Shown: in pieces, positions 45,404 through 57,728 of the stretch
Layout: each line of letters starts with the position of its first letter
Numbering within the stretch: the stretch's first letter is position 1
NCBI GenBank assembly: GCA_032718475.1
Contig: JAUCBJ010007191.1
Coordinates: 1-59,888, forward strand
Source: Nemertoderma westbladi
Lineage: Eukaryota; Xenacoelomorpha; Nemertodermatida; Nemertodermatidae
Reading direction: 5' to 3'
Length of the DNA stretch: 59,888 nt
Translations under genes and position numbers: made by a program
Notes under the pieces: model-generated
What the model was told of the DNA's origin: nothing
The model's input: only the letters and a program-made list of their open reading frames with translations
Database searches by the model: none

Positions 45404-45904
45404 GTTTAATAAGAAATTAAATAAGAAATTATACTGAACAGTTCAGCCTCCATAAATTAGGAAGGCAGCACGCTTGCAAGGCCTTAAATAGAGTACGCTA
45501 TGATGCAGTACAAACTACCGCCAGCTAGGCAGAACATTGATTCTTGTTTGTAAGGGAGGTTGGGATGGATAAGCCAATCAGGGAACAGGACAGTAATCCT
45601 ACCATACAATTGTCTACAGAGCTGCTCTACCAGAGAGGTCACGTTCCCACGGTAGTATAGTTTTTCAGCTAATCAATATCTAATAATGTCTGACGGCCAA
45701 GCATCACCATCGCCCTTATTAATAATTCATTGGGAAGCATTGACCCCTATTAAGGTGTCCCCCAGAGCCGGATTAAGCTTATGTGTGGCCCCTAGACATA
45801 GACAAATTATTAAGGTGTCTATTAACTATTAAGGTGTCCCCCATTAATGTTTGTGTCCCTCATTAATGTGTGTCCCTCATTAATAGTTGTGTCCCTCATT
45901 AACA
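45404..45904. other. Centre of the palindromic element
   Basis: Unique sequence, ending in short repeats of TGTCCCTCATTAATG (45770-45905). No other coding signal. Confidence 0.5.
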
Positions 45905-47990
45905 AACTCAGTAATTAACGTAAATCCGCATTTTACACCCCTTCCCGGATCCAGTAACACTTTGTAATTAACCTGAATCAATCCGCGTTTTACACCCCTT
46001 CCCGGATCCAGTAACACTTGGTAAATAAATTGAATCCGCGTTTTACACCCCTTCCCGGATCCATTAAAACTTGGTAATTAACGAAAATCCGTGTTTTACA
46101 CTCCATTCCGGATCCAACAAAACTTGGTAATTAACGAAAATCCGTGTTTTACACTCCATTCCGGATCCAATAAAACTTGGTAATTAACATAAATCCGTGT
46201 TTTGCACTCCATTCCGGATCCAATAAAACTTGGTAATTAACGTAAATCCGTGTTTTACACTCCATTCCGGATCCAACAAAACTTGGTAATTAACATAAAT
46301 CCGTGTTTTGCACTCCATTCCGGATCCAACAAAACTTGGTAATTAACGAAAATCCGTGTTTTACACTCCATTCCGGATCCAACAAAACTTGGTAATTAAC
46401 GGAAATCCGTGTTTTACACTCCTTTCCGGATCCAACAAAACTTGGTATTTAACGAAAATCCGTGTTTTACACTCCATTCCGGATCCAACAAAACTTGGTA
46501 ATTAACGGAAATCCGTGTTTTACACTCCTTTCCGGATCCAACAAAACTTGGTAATTAATAAAAATCCGTGTTTTACACTCCATTCCGGATCCAACAAAAC
46601 TTGGTAATTAACGTAAATCCGCGTTTTACACTCCATTCCGGATCCAACAAAATTTGGTAATTAACGAAAATCCGTGTTTTACACTCCTTTCCGGATCCAA
46701 CAAAACTTGGTAATTAACGAAAATCCGCGTTTTACACTCCATTCCGGATCCAACAAAACTTGGTAATTAACGAAAATCCGCGTTTTACACTCCATTCCGG
46801 ATCCAACAAAATTTGGTAATTAACGAAAATCCGTGTTTTACACTCCTTTCCGGATCCAACAAAACTTGGTAATTAACGAAAATCCGTGTTTTACACTCCA
46901 TTCCGGATCCAACAAAACTTGGTAATTAACGGAAATCCGTGTTTTACACTCCTTTCCGGATCCAACAAAACTTGGTAATTAATAAAAATCCGTGTTTTAC
47001 ACTCCATTCCGGATCCAACAAAACTTGGTAATTAACGTAAATCCGCGTTTTACACTCCATTCCGGATCCAACAAAACTTGGTAATTAACGAAAATCCGCG
47101 TTTTACACTCCATTCCGGATCCAACAAAATTTGGTAATTAACGAAAATCCGTGTTTTACACTCCTTTCCGGATCCAACAAAACTTGGTAATTAACGAAAA
47201 TCCGTGTTTTACACTCCATTCCGGATCCAACAAAACTTGGTAATTAACGGAAATCCGTGTTTTACACTCCTTTCCGGATCCAACAAAACTTGGTAATTAA
47301 TAAAAATCCGTGTTTTACACTCCATTCCGGATCCAACAAAACTTGGTAATTAACGAAAATCCGCGTTTTACACTCCATTCCGGATCCAACAAAATTTGGT
47401 AATTAACGAAAATCCGTGTTTTACACTCCTTTCCGGATCCAACAAAACTTGGTAATTAACGAAAATCCGTGTTTTACACTCCATTCCGGATCCAACAAAA
47501 CTTGGTAATTAACGGAAATCCGTGTTTTACACTCCTTTCCGGATCCAACAAAACTTGGTAATTAATAAAAATCCGTGTTTTACGCTCCATTCCGGATCCA
47601 ACAAAACTTGGTAATTAACGTAAATCCGCGTTTTACACTCCATTCCGGATCCAACAAAATTTGGTAATTAACGAAAATCCGTGTTTTACACTCCTTTCCG
47701 GATCCAACAAAACTTGGTAATTAACGAAAATCCGCGTTTTACACTCCATTCCGGATCCAACAAAACTTGGTAATTAACGAAAATCCGCGTTTTACACTCC
47801 ATTCCGGATCCAACAAAATTTGGTAATTAACGAAAATCCGTGTTTTACACTCCATTCCGGATCCAACAAAACTTGATAATTAACGAAAATCCGTGTTTTA
47901 CACTCCATTCCGGATCCATTAAAACTTGGTAATTAACGTAAATCCGTATTTTACACTCCATTCCGGATTCACAAAATATATGAATCCGCG
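45905..47990 (-). repeat. 53-bp satellite, reverse array, about 39 units
   Basis: Reverse complement of the unit in the forward array (ATCCGTGTTTTACACTCCAT, TCCGGATCCAACAAAACTTG). A block of about five units (CTTTCC, then ATTAATAAAAATCC) recurs at 46.5, 46.95, 47.25 and 47.5 kb, so there is higher-order structure. Confidence 0.95.
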
Positions 47991-48186
47991 TTTTACACTG
48001 CAATACGGATTGCGTATTTCAGAATCCGCATATTACACTCAGTTACGGATTGTATGTAAATCCGGATCCACCTTTTACACTCGCAAATCCGGGTCCTGAT
48101 CCGTATCCGGATCCTGAATCCGGATCCGGATCCGGATCCGCGTTTTACACCTACCCACAAATTGGGAATTGTCTGTCTGTCTGTCG

Positions 48187-48233
48187 GTCCGCCTCAACGT
48201 TAAAGGTTATTGACCTTTAACGTTGAGGCGGAC
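48187..48233. repeat. Perfect 21-bp hairpin
   Basis: GTCCGCCTCAACGTTAAAGG plus T, five bases, then the exact complement. It lies just outside the palindromic element. Confidence 0.9.
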
Positions 48234-48556
48234 CTGGTTGGCGGGAAGTTTAAAATGTTTTGTAAAATTATGAGAGATGATTATGACTTCGTGTTCCATA
48301 AGTGTTACTATTGATAGTAACAATGTGTTGGCAAGCTGTATTTTTCGAGGTGTTTGTTATTATAAATTTATTATAGGAAGGGATCTAGGGGTCTTTACCT
48401 CGAATGATAAGTTTATTTTACCGAAAATAACTTATCTTTTATTGGCGCAATTGTAGGACTAATCCCATCACATGCGTACTTTTTAACCGGGTTGTGTACA
48501 AATTTAGGAATCGCGTAATTTTTCTTGAAATTAATATCTCATATCTCTCCAAACCA

Positions 48557-48661
48557 CGTACGCGTTTCGACCTTACTGGGTATCATCAGCGTGGTGTCGC
48601 ATTCGAACCTGGGACCTCGAGGTGGAAGCCGAGACTACAACCACTAGGCCACAGGTTCTTG
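48557..48661 (-). mobile_element. tRNA-like SINE with hammerhead-like core
   Basis: On the minus strand TGGCCTAGTGGTTGTAGTCT (A box) and CAGGTTCGAATGCG (B box) are followed by CCACGCTGATGATACCCAGT and AAGGTCGAAACGCGTACGTG. CTGATGA and GAAA with CCACG/CGTGG outer pairing resemble a type I hammerhead ribozyme with a very short stem III and a GUA cleavage triplet. The first stem II pair is mismatched (U/C), so activity is doubtful. Confidence 0.5.
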
Positions 48662-48702
48662 AGATATGGAGTATTAACTTCAAAGCCAGCTGCCATCATA
48701 AG

Positions 48703-51700
48703 TGTTACTAGGTGCACTACAATGACGTTACAACGTGTTACTTGGTGCACTACAATGACGTTACAACGTGTTACTTGGTGCACTACAATGACGTTACAAT
48801 GTGTTACTAGGTGCACTACAATGACGTTACAACGTGTTACTAGGTGCACTACAATGACGTTACAACGTGTTCCTTGGTGCACTATAATGACGTTACAACG
48901 TGTTACTAGGTACACTACAATGACGTTATAACGTGTTACTAGGTGCACTACAATGACGTTACAACGTGTTAATAGGTGCACTACAATGACGTTATAACGT
49001 GTTACTAGGTGCACTACAATGACGCTACAACGTGTTACTTGGTGCACTACAATGACGTTACAACGTGTTACTAGGTGCACTACAATGACGCTACAACGTG
49101 TTACTAGGTGCACTACAATGACGTTATAACGTGTTACTTGGTGCACTACAATGACGTTATAACGTGTTACTAGGTGCACTACAATGACGCTACAATGTGT
49201 TACTTGGTGCACTACAATGACGTTACAACGTGTTACTAGGTGCACTACAATGACGTTATAACGTGTTACTTGGTGCACTACAATGACGTTATAACGTGTT
49301 ACTAGGTGCACTACAATGACGCTACAACGTGTTACTTGGTGCACTACAATGACGTTACAACGTGTTACTAGGTGCACTACAATGACGTTACAACGTGTTA
49401 CTAGGTGCACTATAATGACGTTACAACGTGTTACTTGGTGCACTACAATGACGTTATAACGTGTTACTTGGTGCACTACAATGACGTTACAACGTGTTAC
49501 TAGGTGCACTACAATGACGTTATAACGTGTTACTTGGTGCACTACAATGACGTTACAACGTGTTACTTGGTGCACTACAATGACGTTATAACGTGTTACT
49601 AGGTGCACTACAATGACGTTACAACGTGTTACTAGGTGCACTACAATGACGTTATAACGTGTTACTTGGTGCACTACAATGACGTTATAACGTGTTACTT
49701 GGTGCACTACAATGACGCTACAACGTGTTACTAGGTGCACTACAATGACGTTATAACGTGTTACTTGGTGCACTACAATGACGTTATAACGTGTTACTTG
49801 GTGCACTACAATGACGCTACAACGTGTTACTTGGTGCACTACAATGACGTTACGTGTTACTTGGTGCACCACAATGACGTTACGCGTTACTTGGTGCACT
49901 ACAATGACGTTACAACGTGTTACTAGGTGCACTACAATGACGTTATAACGTGTTACTAGGTGCACTACAATGACGTTACAACGTGTTACTAGGTGCACTA
50001 CAATGACGTTATAACGTGTTACTTGGTGCACTACAATGACGTTACAACGTGTTACTAGGTGCACTACAATGACGTTACAACGTGTTACTAGGTGCACTAC
50101 AATGACGTTATAACATGTTACTAGGTGCACTACAATGTCGTTACAACGTGTTACTAGGTGCACTACAATGACGTTATAACGTGTTACTAGGTGCACTACA
50201 ATGACGTTATAACATGTTACTAGGTGCACTACAATGACGTTACAACGTGTTCCTTGGTGCACTACAATGACGTTACAACGTGTTACTAGGTACACTACAA
50301 TGACGTTATAACGTGTTACTAGGTGCACTACAATGACGTTACAACGTGTTAATAGGTGCACTACAATGACGTTATAACGTGTTACTTGGTGCACTACAAT
50401 GACGTTACAATGTGTTACTTGGTGCACTACAATGACGTTACAACGTGTTACTAGGTGCACTACAATGACGTTACAATGTGTTACTAGGTGCACTACAATG
50501 ACGTTATAACATGTTACTAGGTGCACTACAATGACGTTACAACGTGTTCCTTGGTGCACTACAATGACGTTACAACGTGTTACTAGGTACACTACAATGA
50601 CGTTATAACGTGTTACTAGGTGCACTACAATGACGTTACAACGTGTTAATAGGTGCACTACAATGACGTTATAACGTGTTACTTGGTGCACTACAATGAC
50701 GTTATAACGTGTTACTTGGTGCACTACAATGACGTTACAATGTGTTACTTGGTGCACTACAATGACGTTACAACGTGTTACTAGGTGCACTACAATGACG
50801 TTACAACGTGTTACTAGGTGCACTACAATGACGTTATAACATGTTACTAGGTGCACTACAATGTCGTTACAACGTGTTACTAGGTGCACTACAATGACGT
50901 TATAACGTGTTACTAGGTGCACTACAATGACGTTACAACGTGTTACTAGGTGCACTACAATGACGTTATAACGTGTTACTTGGTGCACTACAATGACGTT
51001 ACAATGTGTTACTTGGTGCACTACAATGACGTTACAACGTGTTACTAGGTGCACTACAATGACGTTACAACGTGTTACTAGGTGCACTACAATGACGTTA
51101 CAACGTGTTACTTGGTGCACTACAATGACGTTACAACGTGTTACTAGGTGCACTACAATGACGTTATAACGTGTTACTAGGTGCACTACAATGACGTTAC
51201 AACGTGTTACTTGGTGCACTACAATGACGTTCCAACGTGTTACTTGGTGCACTACAATGACGTTACGTGTTACTTGGTGCACCACAATGACGTTACGCGT
51301 TACTTGGTGCACTACAATGACGTTACAACGTGTTACTAGGTGCACTACAATGACGTTACAACGTGTTACTAGGTGCACTACAATGACGTTACAACGTGTT
51401 ACTAGGTGCACTACAATGACGTTACAACGTGTTACTAGGTGCACTACAATGACGTTACAACGTGTTACTTGGTGCACTACAATGACGTTACAACGTGTTA
51501 CTTGGTGCACTACAATGACGTTACGTGTTACTTGGTGCACTACAATGACGTTACGTGTTACTTGGTGCACCACAATGACGTTACGTGTTACTTGGTGCAC
51601 CACAATGACGTTACGTGTTACTTGGTGCACTACAATGACGTTACAACGTGTTACTTGGTGCACTACAATGACGTTACGTGTTACTTGGTGCACTACAATG

Positions 51701-52258
51701 ACGTTACGTGTTACTTGGTGCACTACAATGACGTTACAACGTGTTACTTGGTGCACTACAATGACGTTACGTGTTACTTGGTGCACCACAATGACGTTAC
51801 GTGTTACTTGGTGCACCACAATGACGTTACGTGTTACTTGGTGCACTACAATGACGTTACAACGTGTTACTTGGTGCACTACAATGACGTTACGTGTTAC
51901 TTGGTGCACTACAATGACGTTACGTGTTACTTGGTGCACTACAATGACGTTACAACGTGTTACTTGGTGCACTACAATGACGTTACGTGTTACTTGGTGC
52001 ACTACAATGACGTTACAACGTGTTACTTGGTGCACTACAATGACGTTACGTGTTACTTGGTGCACTACAATGACGTTACGTGTTACTTGGTGCACTACAA
52101 TGACGTTACAACGTGTTACTTGGTGCACTACAATGACGTTACAACGTGTTACTTGGTGCACTACAATGACGTTACGTGTTACTAGGTGCACTACAATGAC
52201 GTTACGTGTTACTAGGTGCACTACAATGACGTTACGTGTTACTTGGTGCACTACAATG
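48703..52258 (-). repeat. 33/30-bp satellite, about 109 units
   Basis: The unit in plus orientation is TTACTAGGTGCACTACAATG then ACGTTACAACGTG (33 bp), with a 30-bp type lacking one triplet, clustered at 51240-52240. As all lengths are multiples of three, three of six frames stay open for long stretches, and one minus frame stays open for 1221 codons (repeat CNVIVVHQVTR). That frame is a by-product; no signal peptide, domain or splice signals support a gene. Blocks of several units recur at 48.87, 50.23 and 50.55 kb, showing higher-order duplication. Confidence 0.95.
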
Positions 52259-53077
52259 ACTGTTATTCCTATGTGATCAGATCAAACACGGCAGGACGCA
52301 TCAAGGAACCATTACTAGCAGCCCCCCCAACCCCCGTCCTACTGCACCAGTGGCACCGCAGCTATTATTCATGGATATTGATTTGTTGGCACTGTTGGGT
52401 TGGACAGATCGCGTTGCGAGTACCGACAAATAGCCGTATATCGCTTACCAGATATAGGGACACAGGGAACACATATTCCTGGGCACCATTTATATGGGTC
52501 TAACGAGGTCTTTAAACACCACGCTGCCACGTATTATACATTTAAAAAAGATTTATTTGTATAAATTTATATTTTAATTTAATATTAAAGCCCTGAAGAA
52601 GTCCGTGAGGGTCAAACGACTGTCGGTAAAAACAATTATTGTTGTTTGGGCGACTCTTTACCTCATCTAACATATTACATAATAATATATGGGGTCAGTA
52701 AGTAATAAGTGAAACTAGTTGCGGAAACAAACCACAGCGTATACGATCTAATTCTACAGTCCACACCAGTTCTACAATAAGTAATTGAGATATAAAACGT
52801 AAAATATTCGCATCAACACAAAGGCACACAAATAAATAAATGTACAAATACTCGTAATGGAGTTACTTGCATTACATACTGTATACTTATAGAGATTGGC
52901 TTCAAAATATTTAATAAACAAAAAGGTCAGTTGTAGTTGGTGGCAAACGGAGATTAACTACGGAAGGCCGATCGCTAAATGCATTACTCAATAAAAAATA
53001 TTGTATTAAAACAGGAGTGAAAGACGTTAGCTAACAATATGACGTCATTCTAAAACAATATAATGTTAAGCGATTAA
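52259..53077. other. Right flank of the satellite, element-like
   Basis: From about 52382 the plus strand is open as RCEYRQIAVYRLPDIGTQGT to NEVFKHHAATYYTFKKDLFV and TAA (52567), not recognised. CTGAAGAAGTCCGTGAGGGT at 52594 resembles sequence seen at the ends of Penelope-like elements. Beyond it, to 53077, AT-rich sequence with nothing clear. Confidence 0.35.
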
Positions 53078-54766
53078 TTATATGTAGAATATCAGCTCGG
53101 GAATCTGTCCGTCTTCCACTGAAGTCCCGTTATTATTACCGGAAGCGTGGAAAAACTGAAACACGACCTTACTGCCTCCGGTTGGCGACTCGTACGTAAC
53201 CTTCCGACGTCCGGAAGTCCCGTAATACGAGTCGGAACCGCACATAGTAGCGGAACAGGTGTAGTTAACCCCGGGGAGTATCTCTACCGGCTCCCGGAAC
53301 ATTATCCGAAAGGTGCGGTTGGATCCGTCGCAGGTAAACCCGCTGTCCGACTCAGCGAGGAGTCGTCCGCTGTCGGACTCGGCCACCTGGATGGTGACCT
53401 GGTAGTCGGTGGATCCGTGGATCGAGCCGAACAACCCGAAACCCACCACGTAGACGCGGTGGTTCACCGTGAACTTCACGCGATCCGAAGTGCCGCTGTA
53501 ACCCCAGCGACTCTCCGTCTGGAGGAACCGCCGGACTATGTGTTCCCGACCGGTGAGACAGCAGCGCGGGCGGTCCGAGAACGGAGTAGGACTCGGTTTC
53601 GGGTTCACCGTGAAGTAGAAGAAGAGATTGAGCGTCTGTTTGTCCGAGAGGATCTCGGATTGGGCGGGGACCGAGGCGAACTCCTCCAACGTCATCAACG
53701 GGAATCGCACGGCGTAGAGCGCGTCGCCCAACGCGGCTCTCTGATTGGCTGGTTCAACCGCTTCGCCGCGTCTCGCGCATTCAACGCGGGACCAGTTGAC
53801 GACGGCGTCGAACAACTGGGATTCGCGGACGTTGAGGGAGTCTCGGGTGAGCACAGCGGCTAGCGTGTCCCGGTCGAGGTCAGTGAACCCGTCTGCACAC
53901 AGAGACTCCACCGTGTGCTTGTCGATGGTCTGCAGACACAGTTCGGCTAGTTGCGGCTCGTCGAACAGTCTGGCCTGGGTGAGCAGCAGGAAGGCGTTGT
54001 CCGCCGTTAGATTGGTCTTGAGGAACTCCACGCAGTGGGTTTCCAACGAAGGCACCGCGTACTTCTTCGCCGTGTACAGAGTCGTCATAACGGTCTCTGC
54101 ATCGATCTCTACTTTATCAGAATAAAGGAACTTTAGCAGGGAAAGGAACGCCTTTGGTTCTACATCAGGGAGTTCTATGGTGGTTTGAGTTGTGGCCATT
54201 CCTCCGTTAAACATGGCGTCGAACACTGCGCTGCCTACAGACAGGACGAACTTGTGAGCCGGGACGGTTTGGGCGCATTCCGTGGCTGGGTCGTTGGCGA
54301 CCGCGGTTCGCCCGACCACGAAATGGACGTCCGCGAGGATCTCGTTGTTAAACAGGAATCCTATTCGTTCCTGGAGGGTCGATCGCGACGCCTGCCAGTT
54401 GTAGGGGATAGAGCCGCGGTGCACCGCAATCGACTGGTTGTACGCGCGGCACTCCTCTGCCAACCCATTGGCAGTGCCAATATGAGCCATTAAGGGAGTG
54501 CTGCCATGGTTACCGGTACCGAGAGATACCATGGTTTCGGATGATGGGGCCACATCCGGCGGCGTTAAAGCATGCGGATCTAATTTGAGGTTGGCGACTT
54601 GTGCTACAGGATTATTCATTGACACGGAGGAATTAGCTGTTCCGGTTCGTATTGGGGACACCGACACGCTACGATTACTAGATGGCGTCGGTGTCTCATT
54701 CTGGCTTTTGGAATCAGAATCTTTATTATGAAGGTGATTGCTAGGAAACGACATATGGCTAGACAC
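53078..54766 (-). CDS. BTBD2: BTB-BACK-PHR protein, BTBD1/BTBD2 type, single exon
   Basis: 562 residues without introns. Residues 1-115 are a Ser/Thr/Asn-rich, likely disordered tail. A BTB/POZ domain at about 135-250 has [30 protein letters not shown] and [24 protein letters not shown] domain follows (about 255-365; [17 protein letters not shown]). A PHR domain at about 410-558 has [26 protein letters not shown] and ends [18 protein letters not shown]. Such proteins are cullin-3 substrate adaptors, cytoplasmic; the PHR fold is thought to bind the substrate. The gene is GC-rich against AT-rich flanks. The start at 54766 gives MSSHMS; an alternative Met is four codons on. BTBD1 and BTBD2 cannot be separated here. 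Vertebrate relatives are split by introns, so this may be a retrogene or an intron-poor lineage gene. Confidence 0.94.
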   Translation of the reverse strand: MSSHMSFPSNHLHNKDSDSKSQNETPTPSSNRSVSVSPIRTGTANSSVSMNNPVAQVANLKLDPHALTPPDVAPSSETMVSLGTGNHGSTPLMAHIGTANGLAEECRAYNQSIAVHRGSIPYNWQASRSTLQERIGFLFNNEILADVHFVVGRTAVANDPATECAQTVPAHKFVLSVGSAVFDAMFNGGMATTQTTIELPDVEPKAFLSLLKFLYSDKVEIDAETVMTTLYTAKKYAVPSLETHCVEFLKTNLTADNAFLLLTQARLFDEPQLAELCLQTIDKHTVESLCADGFTDLDRDTLAAVLTRDSLNVRESQLFDAVVNWSRVECARRGEAVEPANQRAALGDALYAVRFPLMTLEEFASVPAQSEILSDKQTLNLFFYFTVNPKPSPTPFSDRPRCCLTGREHIVRRFLQTESRWGYSGTSDRVKFTVNHRVYVVGFGLFGSIHGSTDYQVTIQVAESDSGRLLAESDSGFTCDGSNRTFRIMFREPVEILPGVNYTCSATMCGSDSYYGTSGRRKVTYESPTGGSKVVFQFFHASGNNNGTSVEDGQIPELIFYI

Positions 54767-55560
54767 TAGACTTGACTAAATTCCACAGAACACAAAATAT
54801 CTACACATTACTGCGGTATTCTGGTATTAGTACGTTTGTACTACGGCTGTACGGTACTACAGTATTAGTACGTTTGAACGACATACCGGAAATCTATACA
54901 CCAGTCTGCCAGTACACCGGCCACAGGCAGACCGGTAATACTGTAATATATCAGCTGTTATTAATATCGCCAGAATAATAATAAAATATTAAATTTTGCA
55001 CATATACAGTAGAATGACAATTATGAACATACAGTATATATCTAGCAAAGTACGCTAATAAGCGTGTATGATGTACTCGTAATGTTATAATAAAAATACA
55101 GGTAATGGTATAAACACACAATGACTAACTACAGTAGAATTAGTAAAATAATTAAAATTTTAGAGTAGTTAATTACTAATCACAGTACTTACATAAACAG
55201 TTAATTATTAAGTAAAAATACTTGAATTATATTAAAATGAAATTAAAGAAAAATGATACCGGTATTAAAAAACCGGCAAAGCATACTTAGTTTCAAATAA
55301 AAATAATTAAAATGCGCAAGGGCTTCAACAACATACAGTATATAGGCAAACATTTGGGCTATAAGCAAACATAATGCTCAATAGGACAAATAATACGGTG
55401 AAATAAAACGTGCAAAGTAACCTTAAAAGATAGAACGACAATTAATTAAACATAAAAACTATATTTAAAAATTTAACAAAAAATTTTACACAAAGAATAG
55501 TACTGTGCAGTAATGTAGTTAACACTGGGGGGGGGGGGGGGGGGGGGTAGATGGGGGGTT
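54767..55560. other. Upstream of the BTBD gene, no second gene seen
   Basis: AT-rich, presumably carrying the BTBD promoter just right of 54766, which I cannot pin down. A 21-base G run sits at 55527-55547. Confidence 0.4.
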
Positions 55561-57370
55561 GTAAGTGACCGCAATCAATAGAGATAACGCTGCATAGTAA
55601 AATTGGCGGTGGCAACTTGGCGAACTGGGACGTCACTGTAGATGTTCATAAGATTCTGTATGGCTTTGTCAAGACGATTTTTAAAAATATTAACAGAAGG
55701 ATTTCCGAGAAGGTCACGGGCATTCACCACATCCTCACTTAACATATTCCATATATTTACGACCCGAGTTGCAAAACTATTTACATGGAACATATGGAGA
55801 GGTGACCAGCGGTATCCCGTTTATATAGAGCTAAAGACGAGCCTCTAGTAGAGTACGAATGCTGATGATTCCTTAATTCGAAGATGCATTAAATCTACAT
55901 TATCAATGTTATGGACAAACTTGTGTTTATCATATCAGCTCGTATACTGTACGTCTATAGATCAATGTTAGGATACCAAGGGAACGAAGACGTTCTTCAT
56001 ATGTCAATTCCTGAAGGGAAGGAACAATCTTGGTGGCACGATGCTGCACACGTTCTAACAGATCGATGTCTTTCTGCTGGTAGGGGCACCAAACTACTGT
56101 AGCATACTCGAGAAGTGGTCTTATAAAAGCTCGATACAGGTTGAGGAACATACGAGGCTCCATAAAGATAAATGTATGTTTCACAAGATTTATAACACGC
56201 GTTGCTCTGGCTGCTATTATAGAACAGTGAGTGGAGAATGAAAGATTGGAACTGAACGTTACACCAAGATCCTTTTCTTCATTGACAGATTCTAGAATGG
56301 TACCATTCATGGAATAAGATGACTGCGGATTCTTATGTCCAAGATGAACAACTTTACACTTAGTTGGGTTGAACTGAAGATGCCAACGATTTGCCCAATC
56401 AGCAAGTGAGTCTAAGTCAGCCTGGAGGCAATTAATATCAGCAGAACTGTGGATTGGCCTGTAATTCTTGGTGTCATCAACAAACACCTTACAAATGGAC
56501 GATACAACATCAGGAGTGTCATTCACAAATATTAGGAACAAAATAGGAGCAGTCACCGTTCCTTGGGGGACACCACTGGAGACCATATGGGAACTACTTA
56601 GTACATCATTTACACGTACACATTGGGAACGATTAGAGAGGAAATTGCTGATCCATTGTGCCACACTACCTTGGATTCCATATGCGTTCAACTTTTGGAG
56701 AAGCAGCTTGTGGGATACGGTATCAAAGACACAACGCAAATCGATATATACTACATCGGCTCCGAGAGTGTGGACGGGAGGTCGTCTACATATGTACAGA
56801 AATCCTCTAGTACTTCCAATAGTTGGGTAACTGTGGAACGGCGGGACCTTCCTCCATGTTGTGAGACGGTGAATAGGTTGTTTGATTCCAAATGGTTTAC
56901 CAAAGCATCTCTTACAAACTTCTCACAAACTTTCGCCAAGATGCATGTGAGGGACAGAGGGAGATAGGACGGTAGTTTTCCGGATTGTACAGTTGTATCT
57001 AGGCGGTTTCTTAAGTAGAGGATTAATAATTGCAACATGCCAATCATCAGGCACCTCACCTGTTTCAAAGGACATCCTAAATATACTATATGACACGGAA
57101 CAGCAATCACAGCTGCCAGTTGTTTAAGAACCCTACTATGGAGAAGATCTGGGCCAGCCGACTTATTAGGATTTAGATCACTCAGGGAGTCCAGTACATC
57201 ATCAACAGAAAAATGAATATGTTCCAAAGGTGGGAGGTTTGTAGTAATATTTGAGATGTTAGGTCTGTAGTCACATGGAATATTGTTGTCGTCGGTGAAT
57301 ACATCGGACTGTCGGAAAATGTATTACTGAATATTTCCGCCATACCAGTTTCTGAATTCACGGATTCACC
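55560..57370 (-). mobile_element. LINE family E (jockey/CR1-like), 5'-truncated
   Basis: Minus-strand pieces in order: DDVLDSLSDLNPNKSAGPDL (fingers), FDTVSHKLLLQKLNAYGIQG, VSSGVPQGTVTAPILFLIFV and KVFVDDTKNYRPI (RT boxes; FVDD in place of the usual FADD/YADD), QFNPTKCKVVHLG, RPLLEYATVVWCPYQQKDID, then RVVNIWNMLSEDVVNARD near 55740. Frameshifts separate 57227-56751, 56739-55930 and 55793-55575. No endonuclease part is present. The element is inactive. Confidence 0.85.
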
Positions 57371-57725
57371 CTCACTACGCTAGTCACTTCACTATATAGG
57401 CCTATAGACAGATAGACTGTATTATATAGGCCTACTACTGTATATCAAGTATATCTGTATATAGACAGATAGACTGTAAGTATGCACTACAGCCAGACAG
57501 CACTAGACTATACAGACAGACAGTAGACAGATATAGCAGTACAGCAGTTGTAGGTGTTAGTAAAGGCTGAAAGGAGCAGGTTACAGATGTGAGTTAGATG
57601 TTAGGACTAGGAGTACCAAAACAATATACAAAAGTTAACACGTTTTACGGGAATGTCACGATTGGGGTACCTACAAATTCAATACAAAATACAGTAGTAT
57701 ACAGTCTGACCATACTGTAGTGGCG
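57371..57725. other. No gene seen; short (AGACAG)-like repeats
   Basis: TATAGACAGATAGACTGTAT-type words repeat at 57395-57535. No coding signal. Confidence 0.4.
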
Positions 57726-57728
57726 GAC

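Larger units (their letters stand above)
43566..48156. mobile_element. 4.6-kb palindromic element of opposed 53-bp satellite arrays
   Basis: The left end GGGTCAGAGTAAAACGCGGA and right end (reverse) GGGTAGGTGTAAAACGCGGA form inverted termini continuing with GGATCC-rich sequence. Inside, one 53-bp array runs forward (about 43700-45150) and its reverse complement runs at about 45905-47990, around a 750-bp centre. No transposase is visible. It is either a satellite-bearing transposon or a satellite array that was duplicated head to head. Confidence 0.82.

Noticed and set aside
33321-48000. CRISPR-like arrays
   Set aside because: The 53-bp and 33-bp arrays are contiguous tandem repeats without unique spacers, in an animal genome.
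48586-52251. 1221-codon minus-strand ORF
   Set aside because: It is the satellite read in an open frame; the unit length being a multiple of three keeps it open. Its last ~40 codons run into a SINE. No domain or gene signal.
52594-52640. Second hammerhead ribozyme (CTGAAGA...CAAAC)
   Set aside because: It has CUGANGA but CAAA in place of GAAA and no convincing stem I or III.
53147-54731. Plus-strand ORFs of 238, 126, 102 and 77 codons
   Set aside because: Antisense shadows of the GC-rich BTBD gene.
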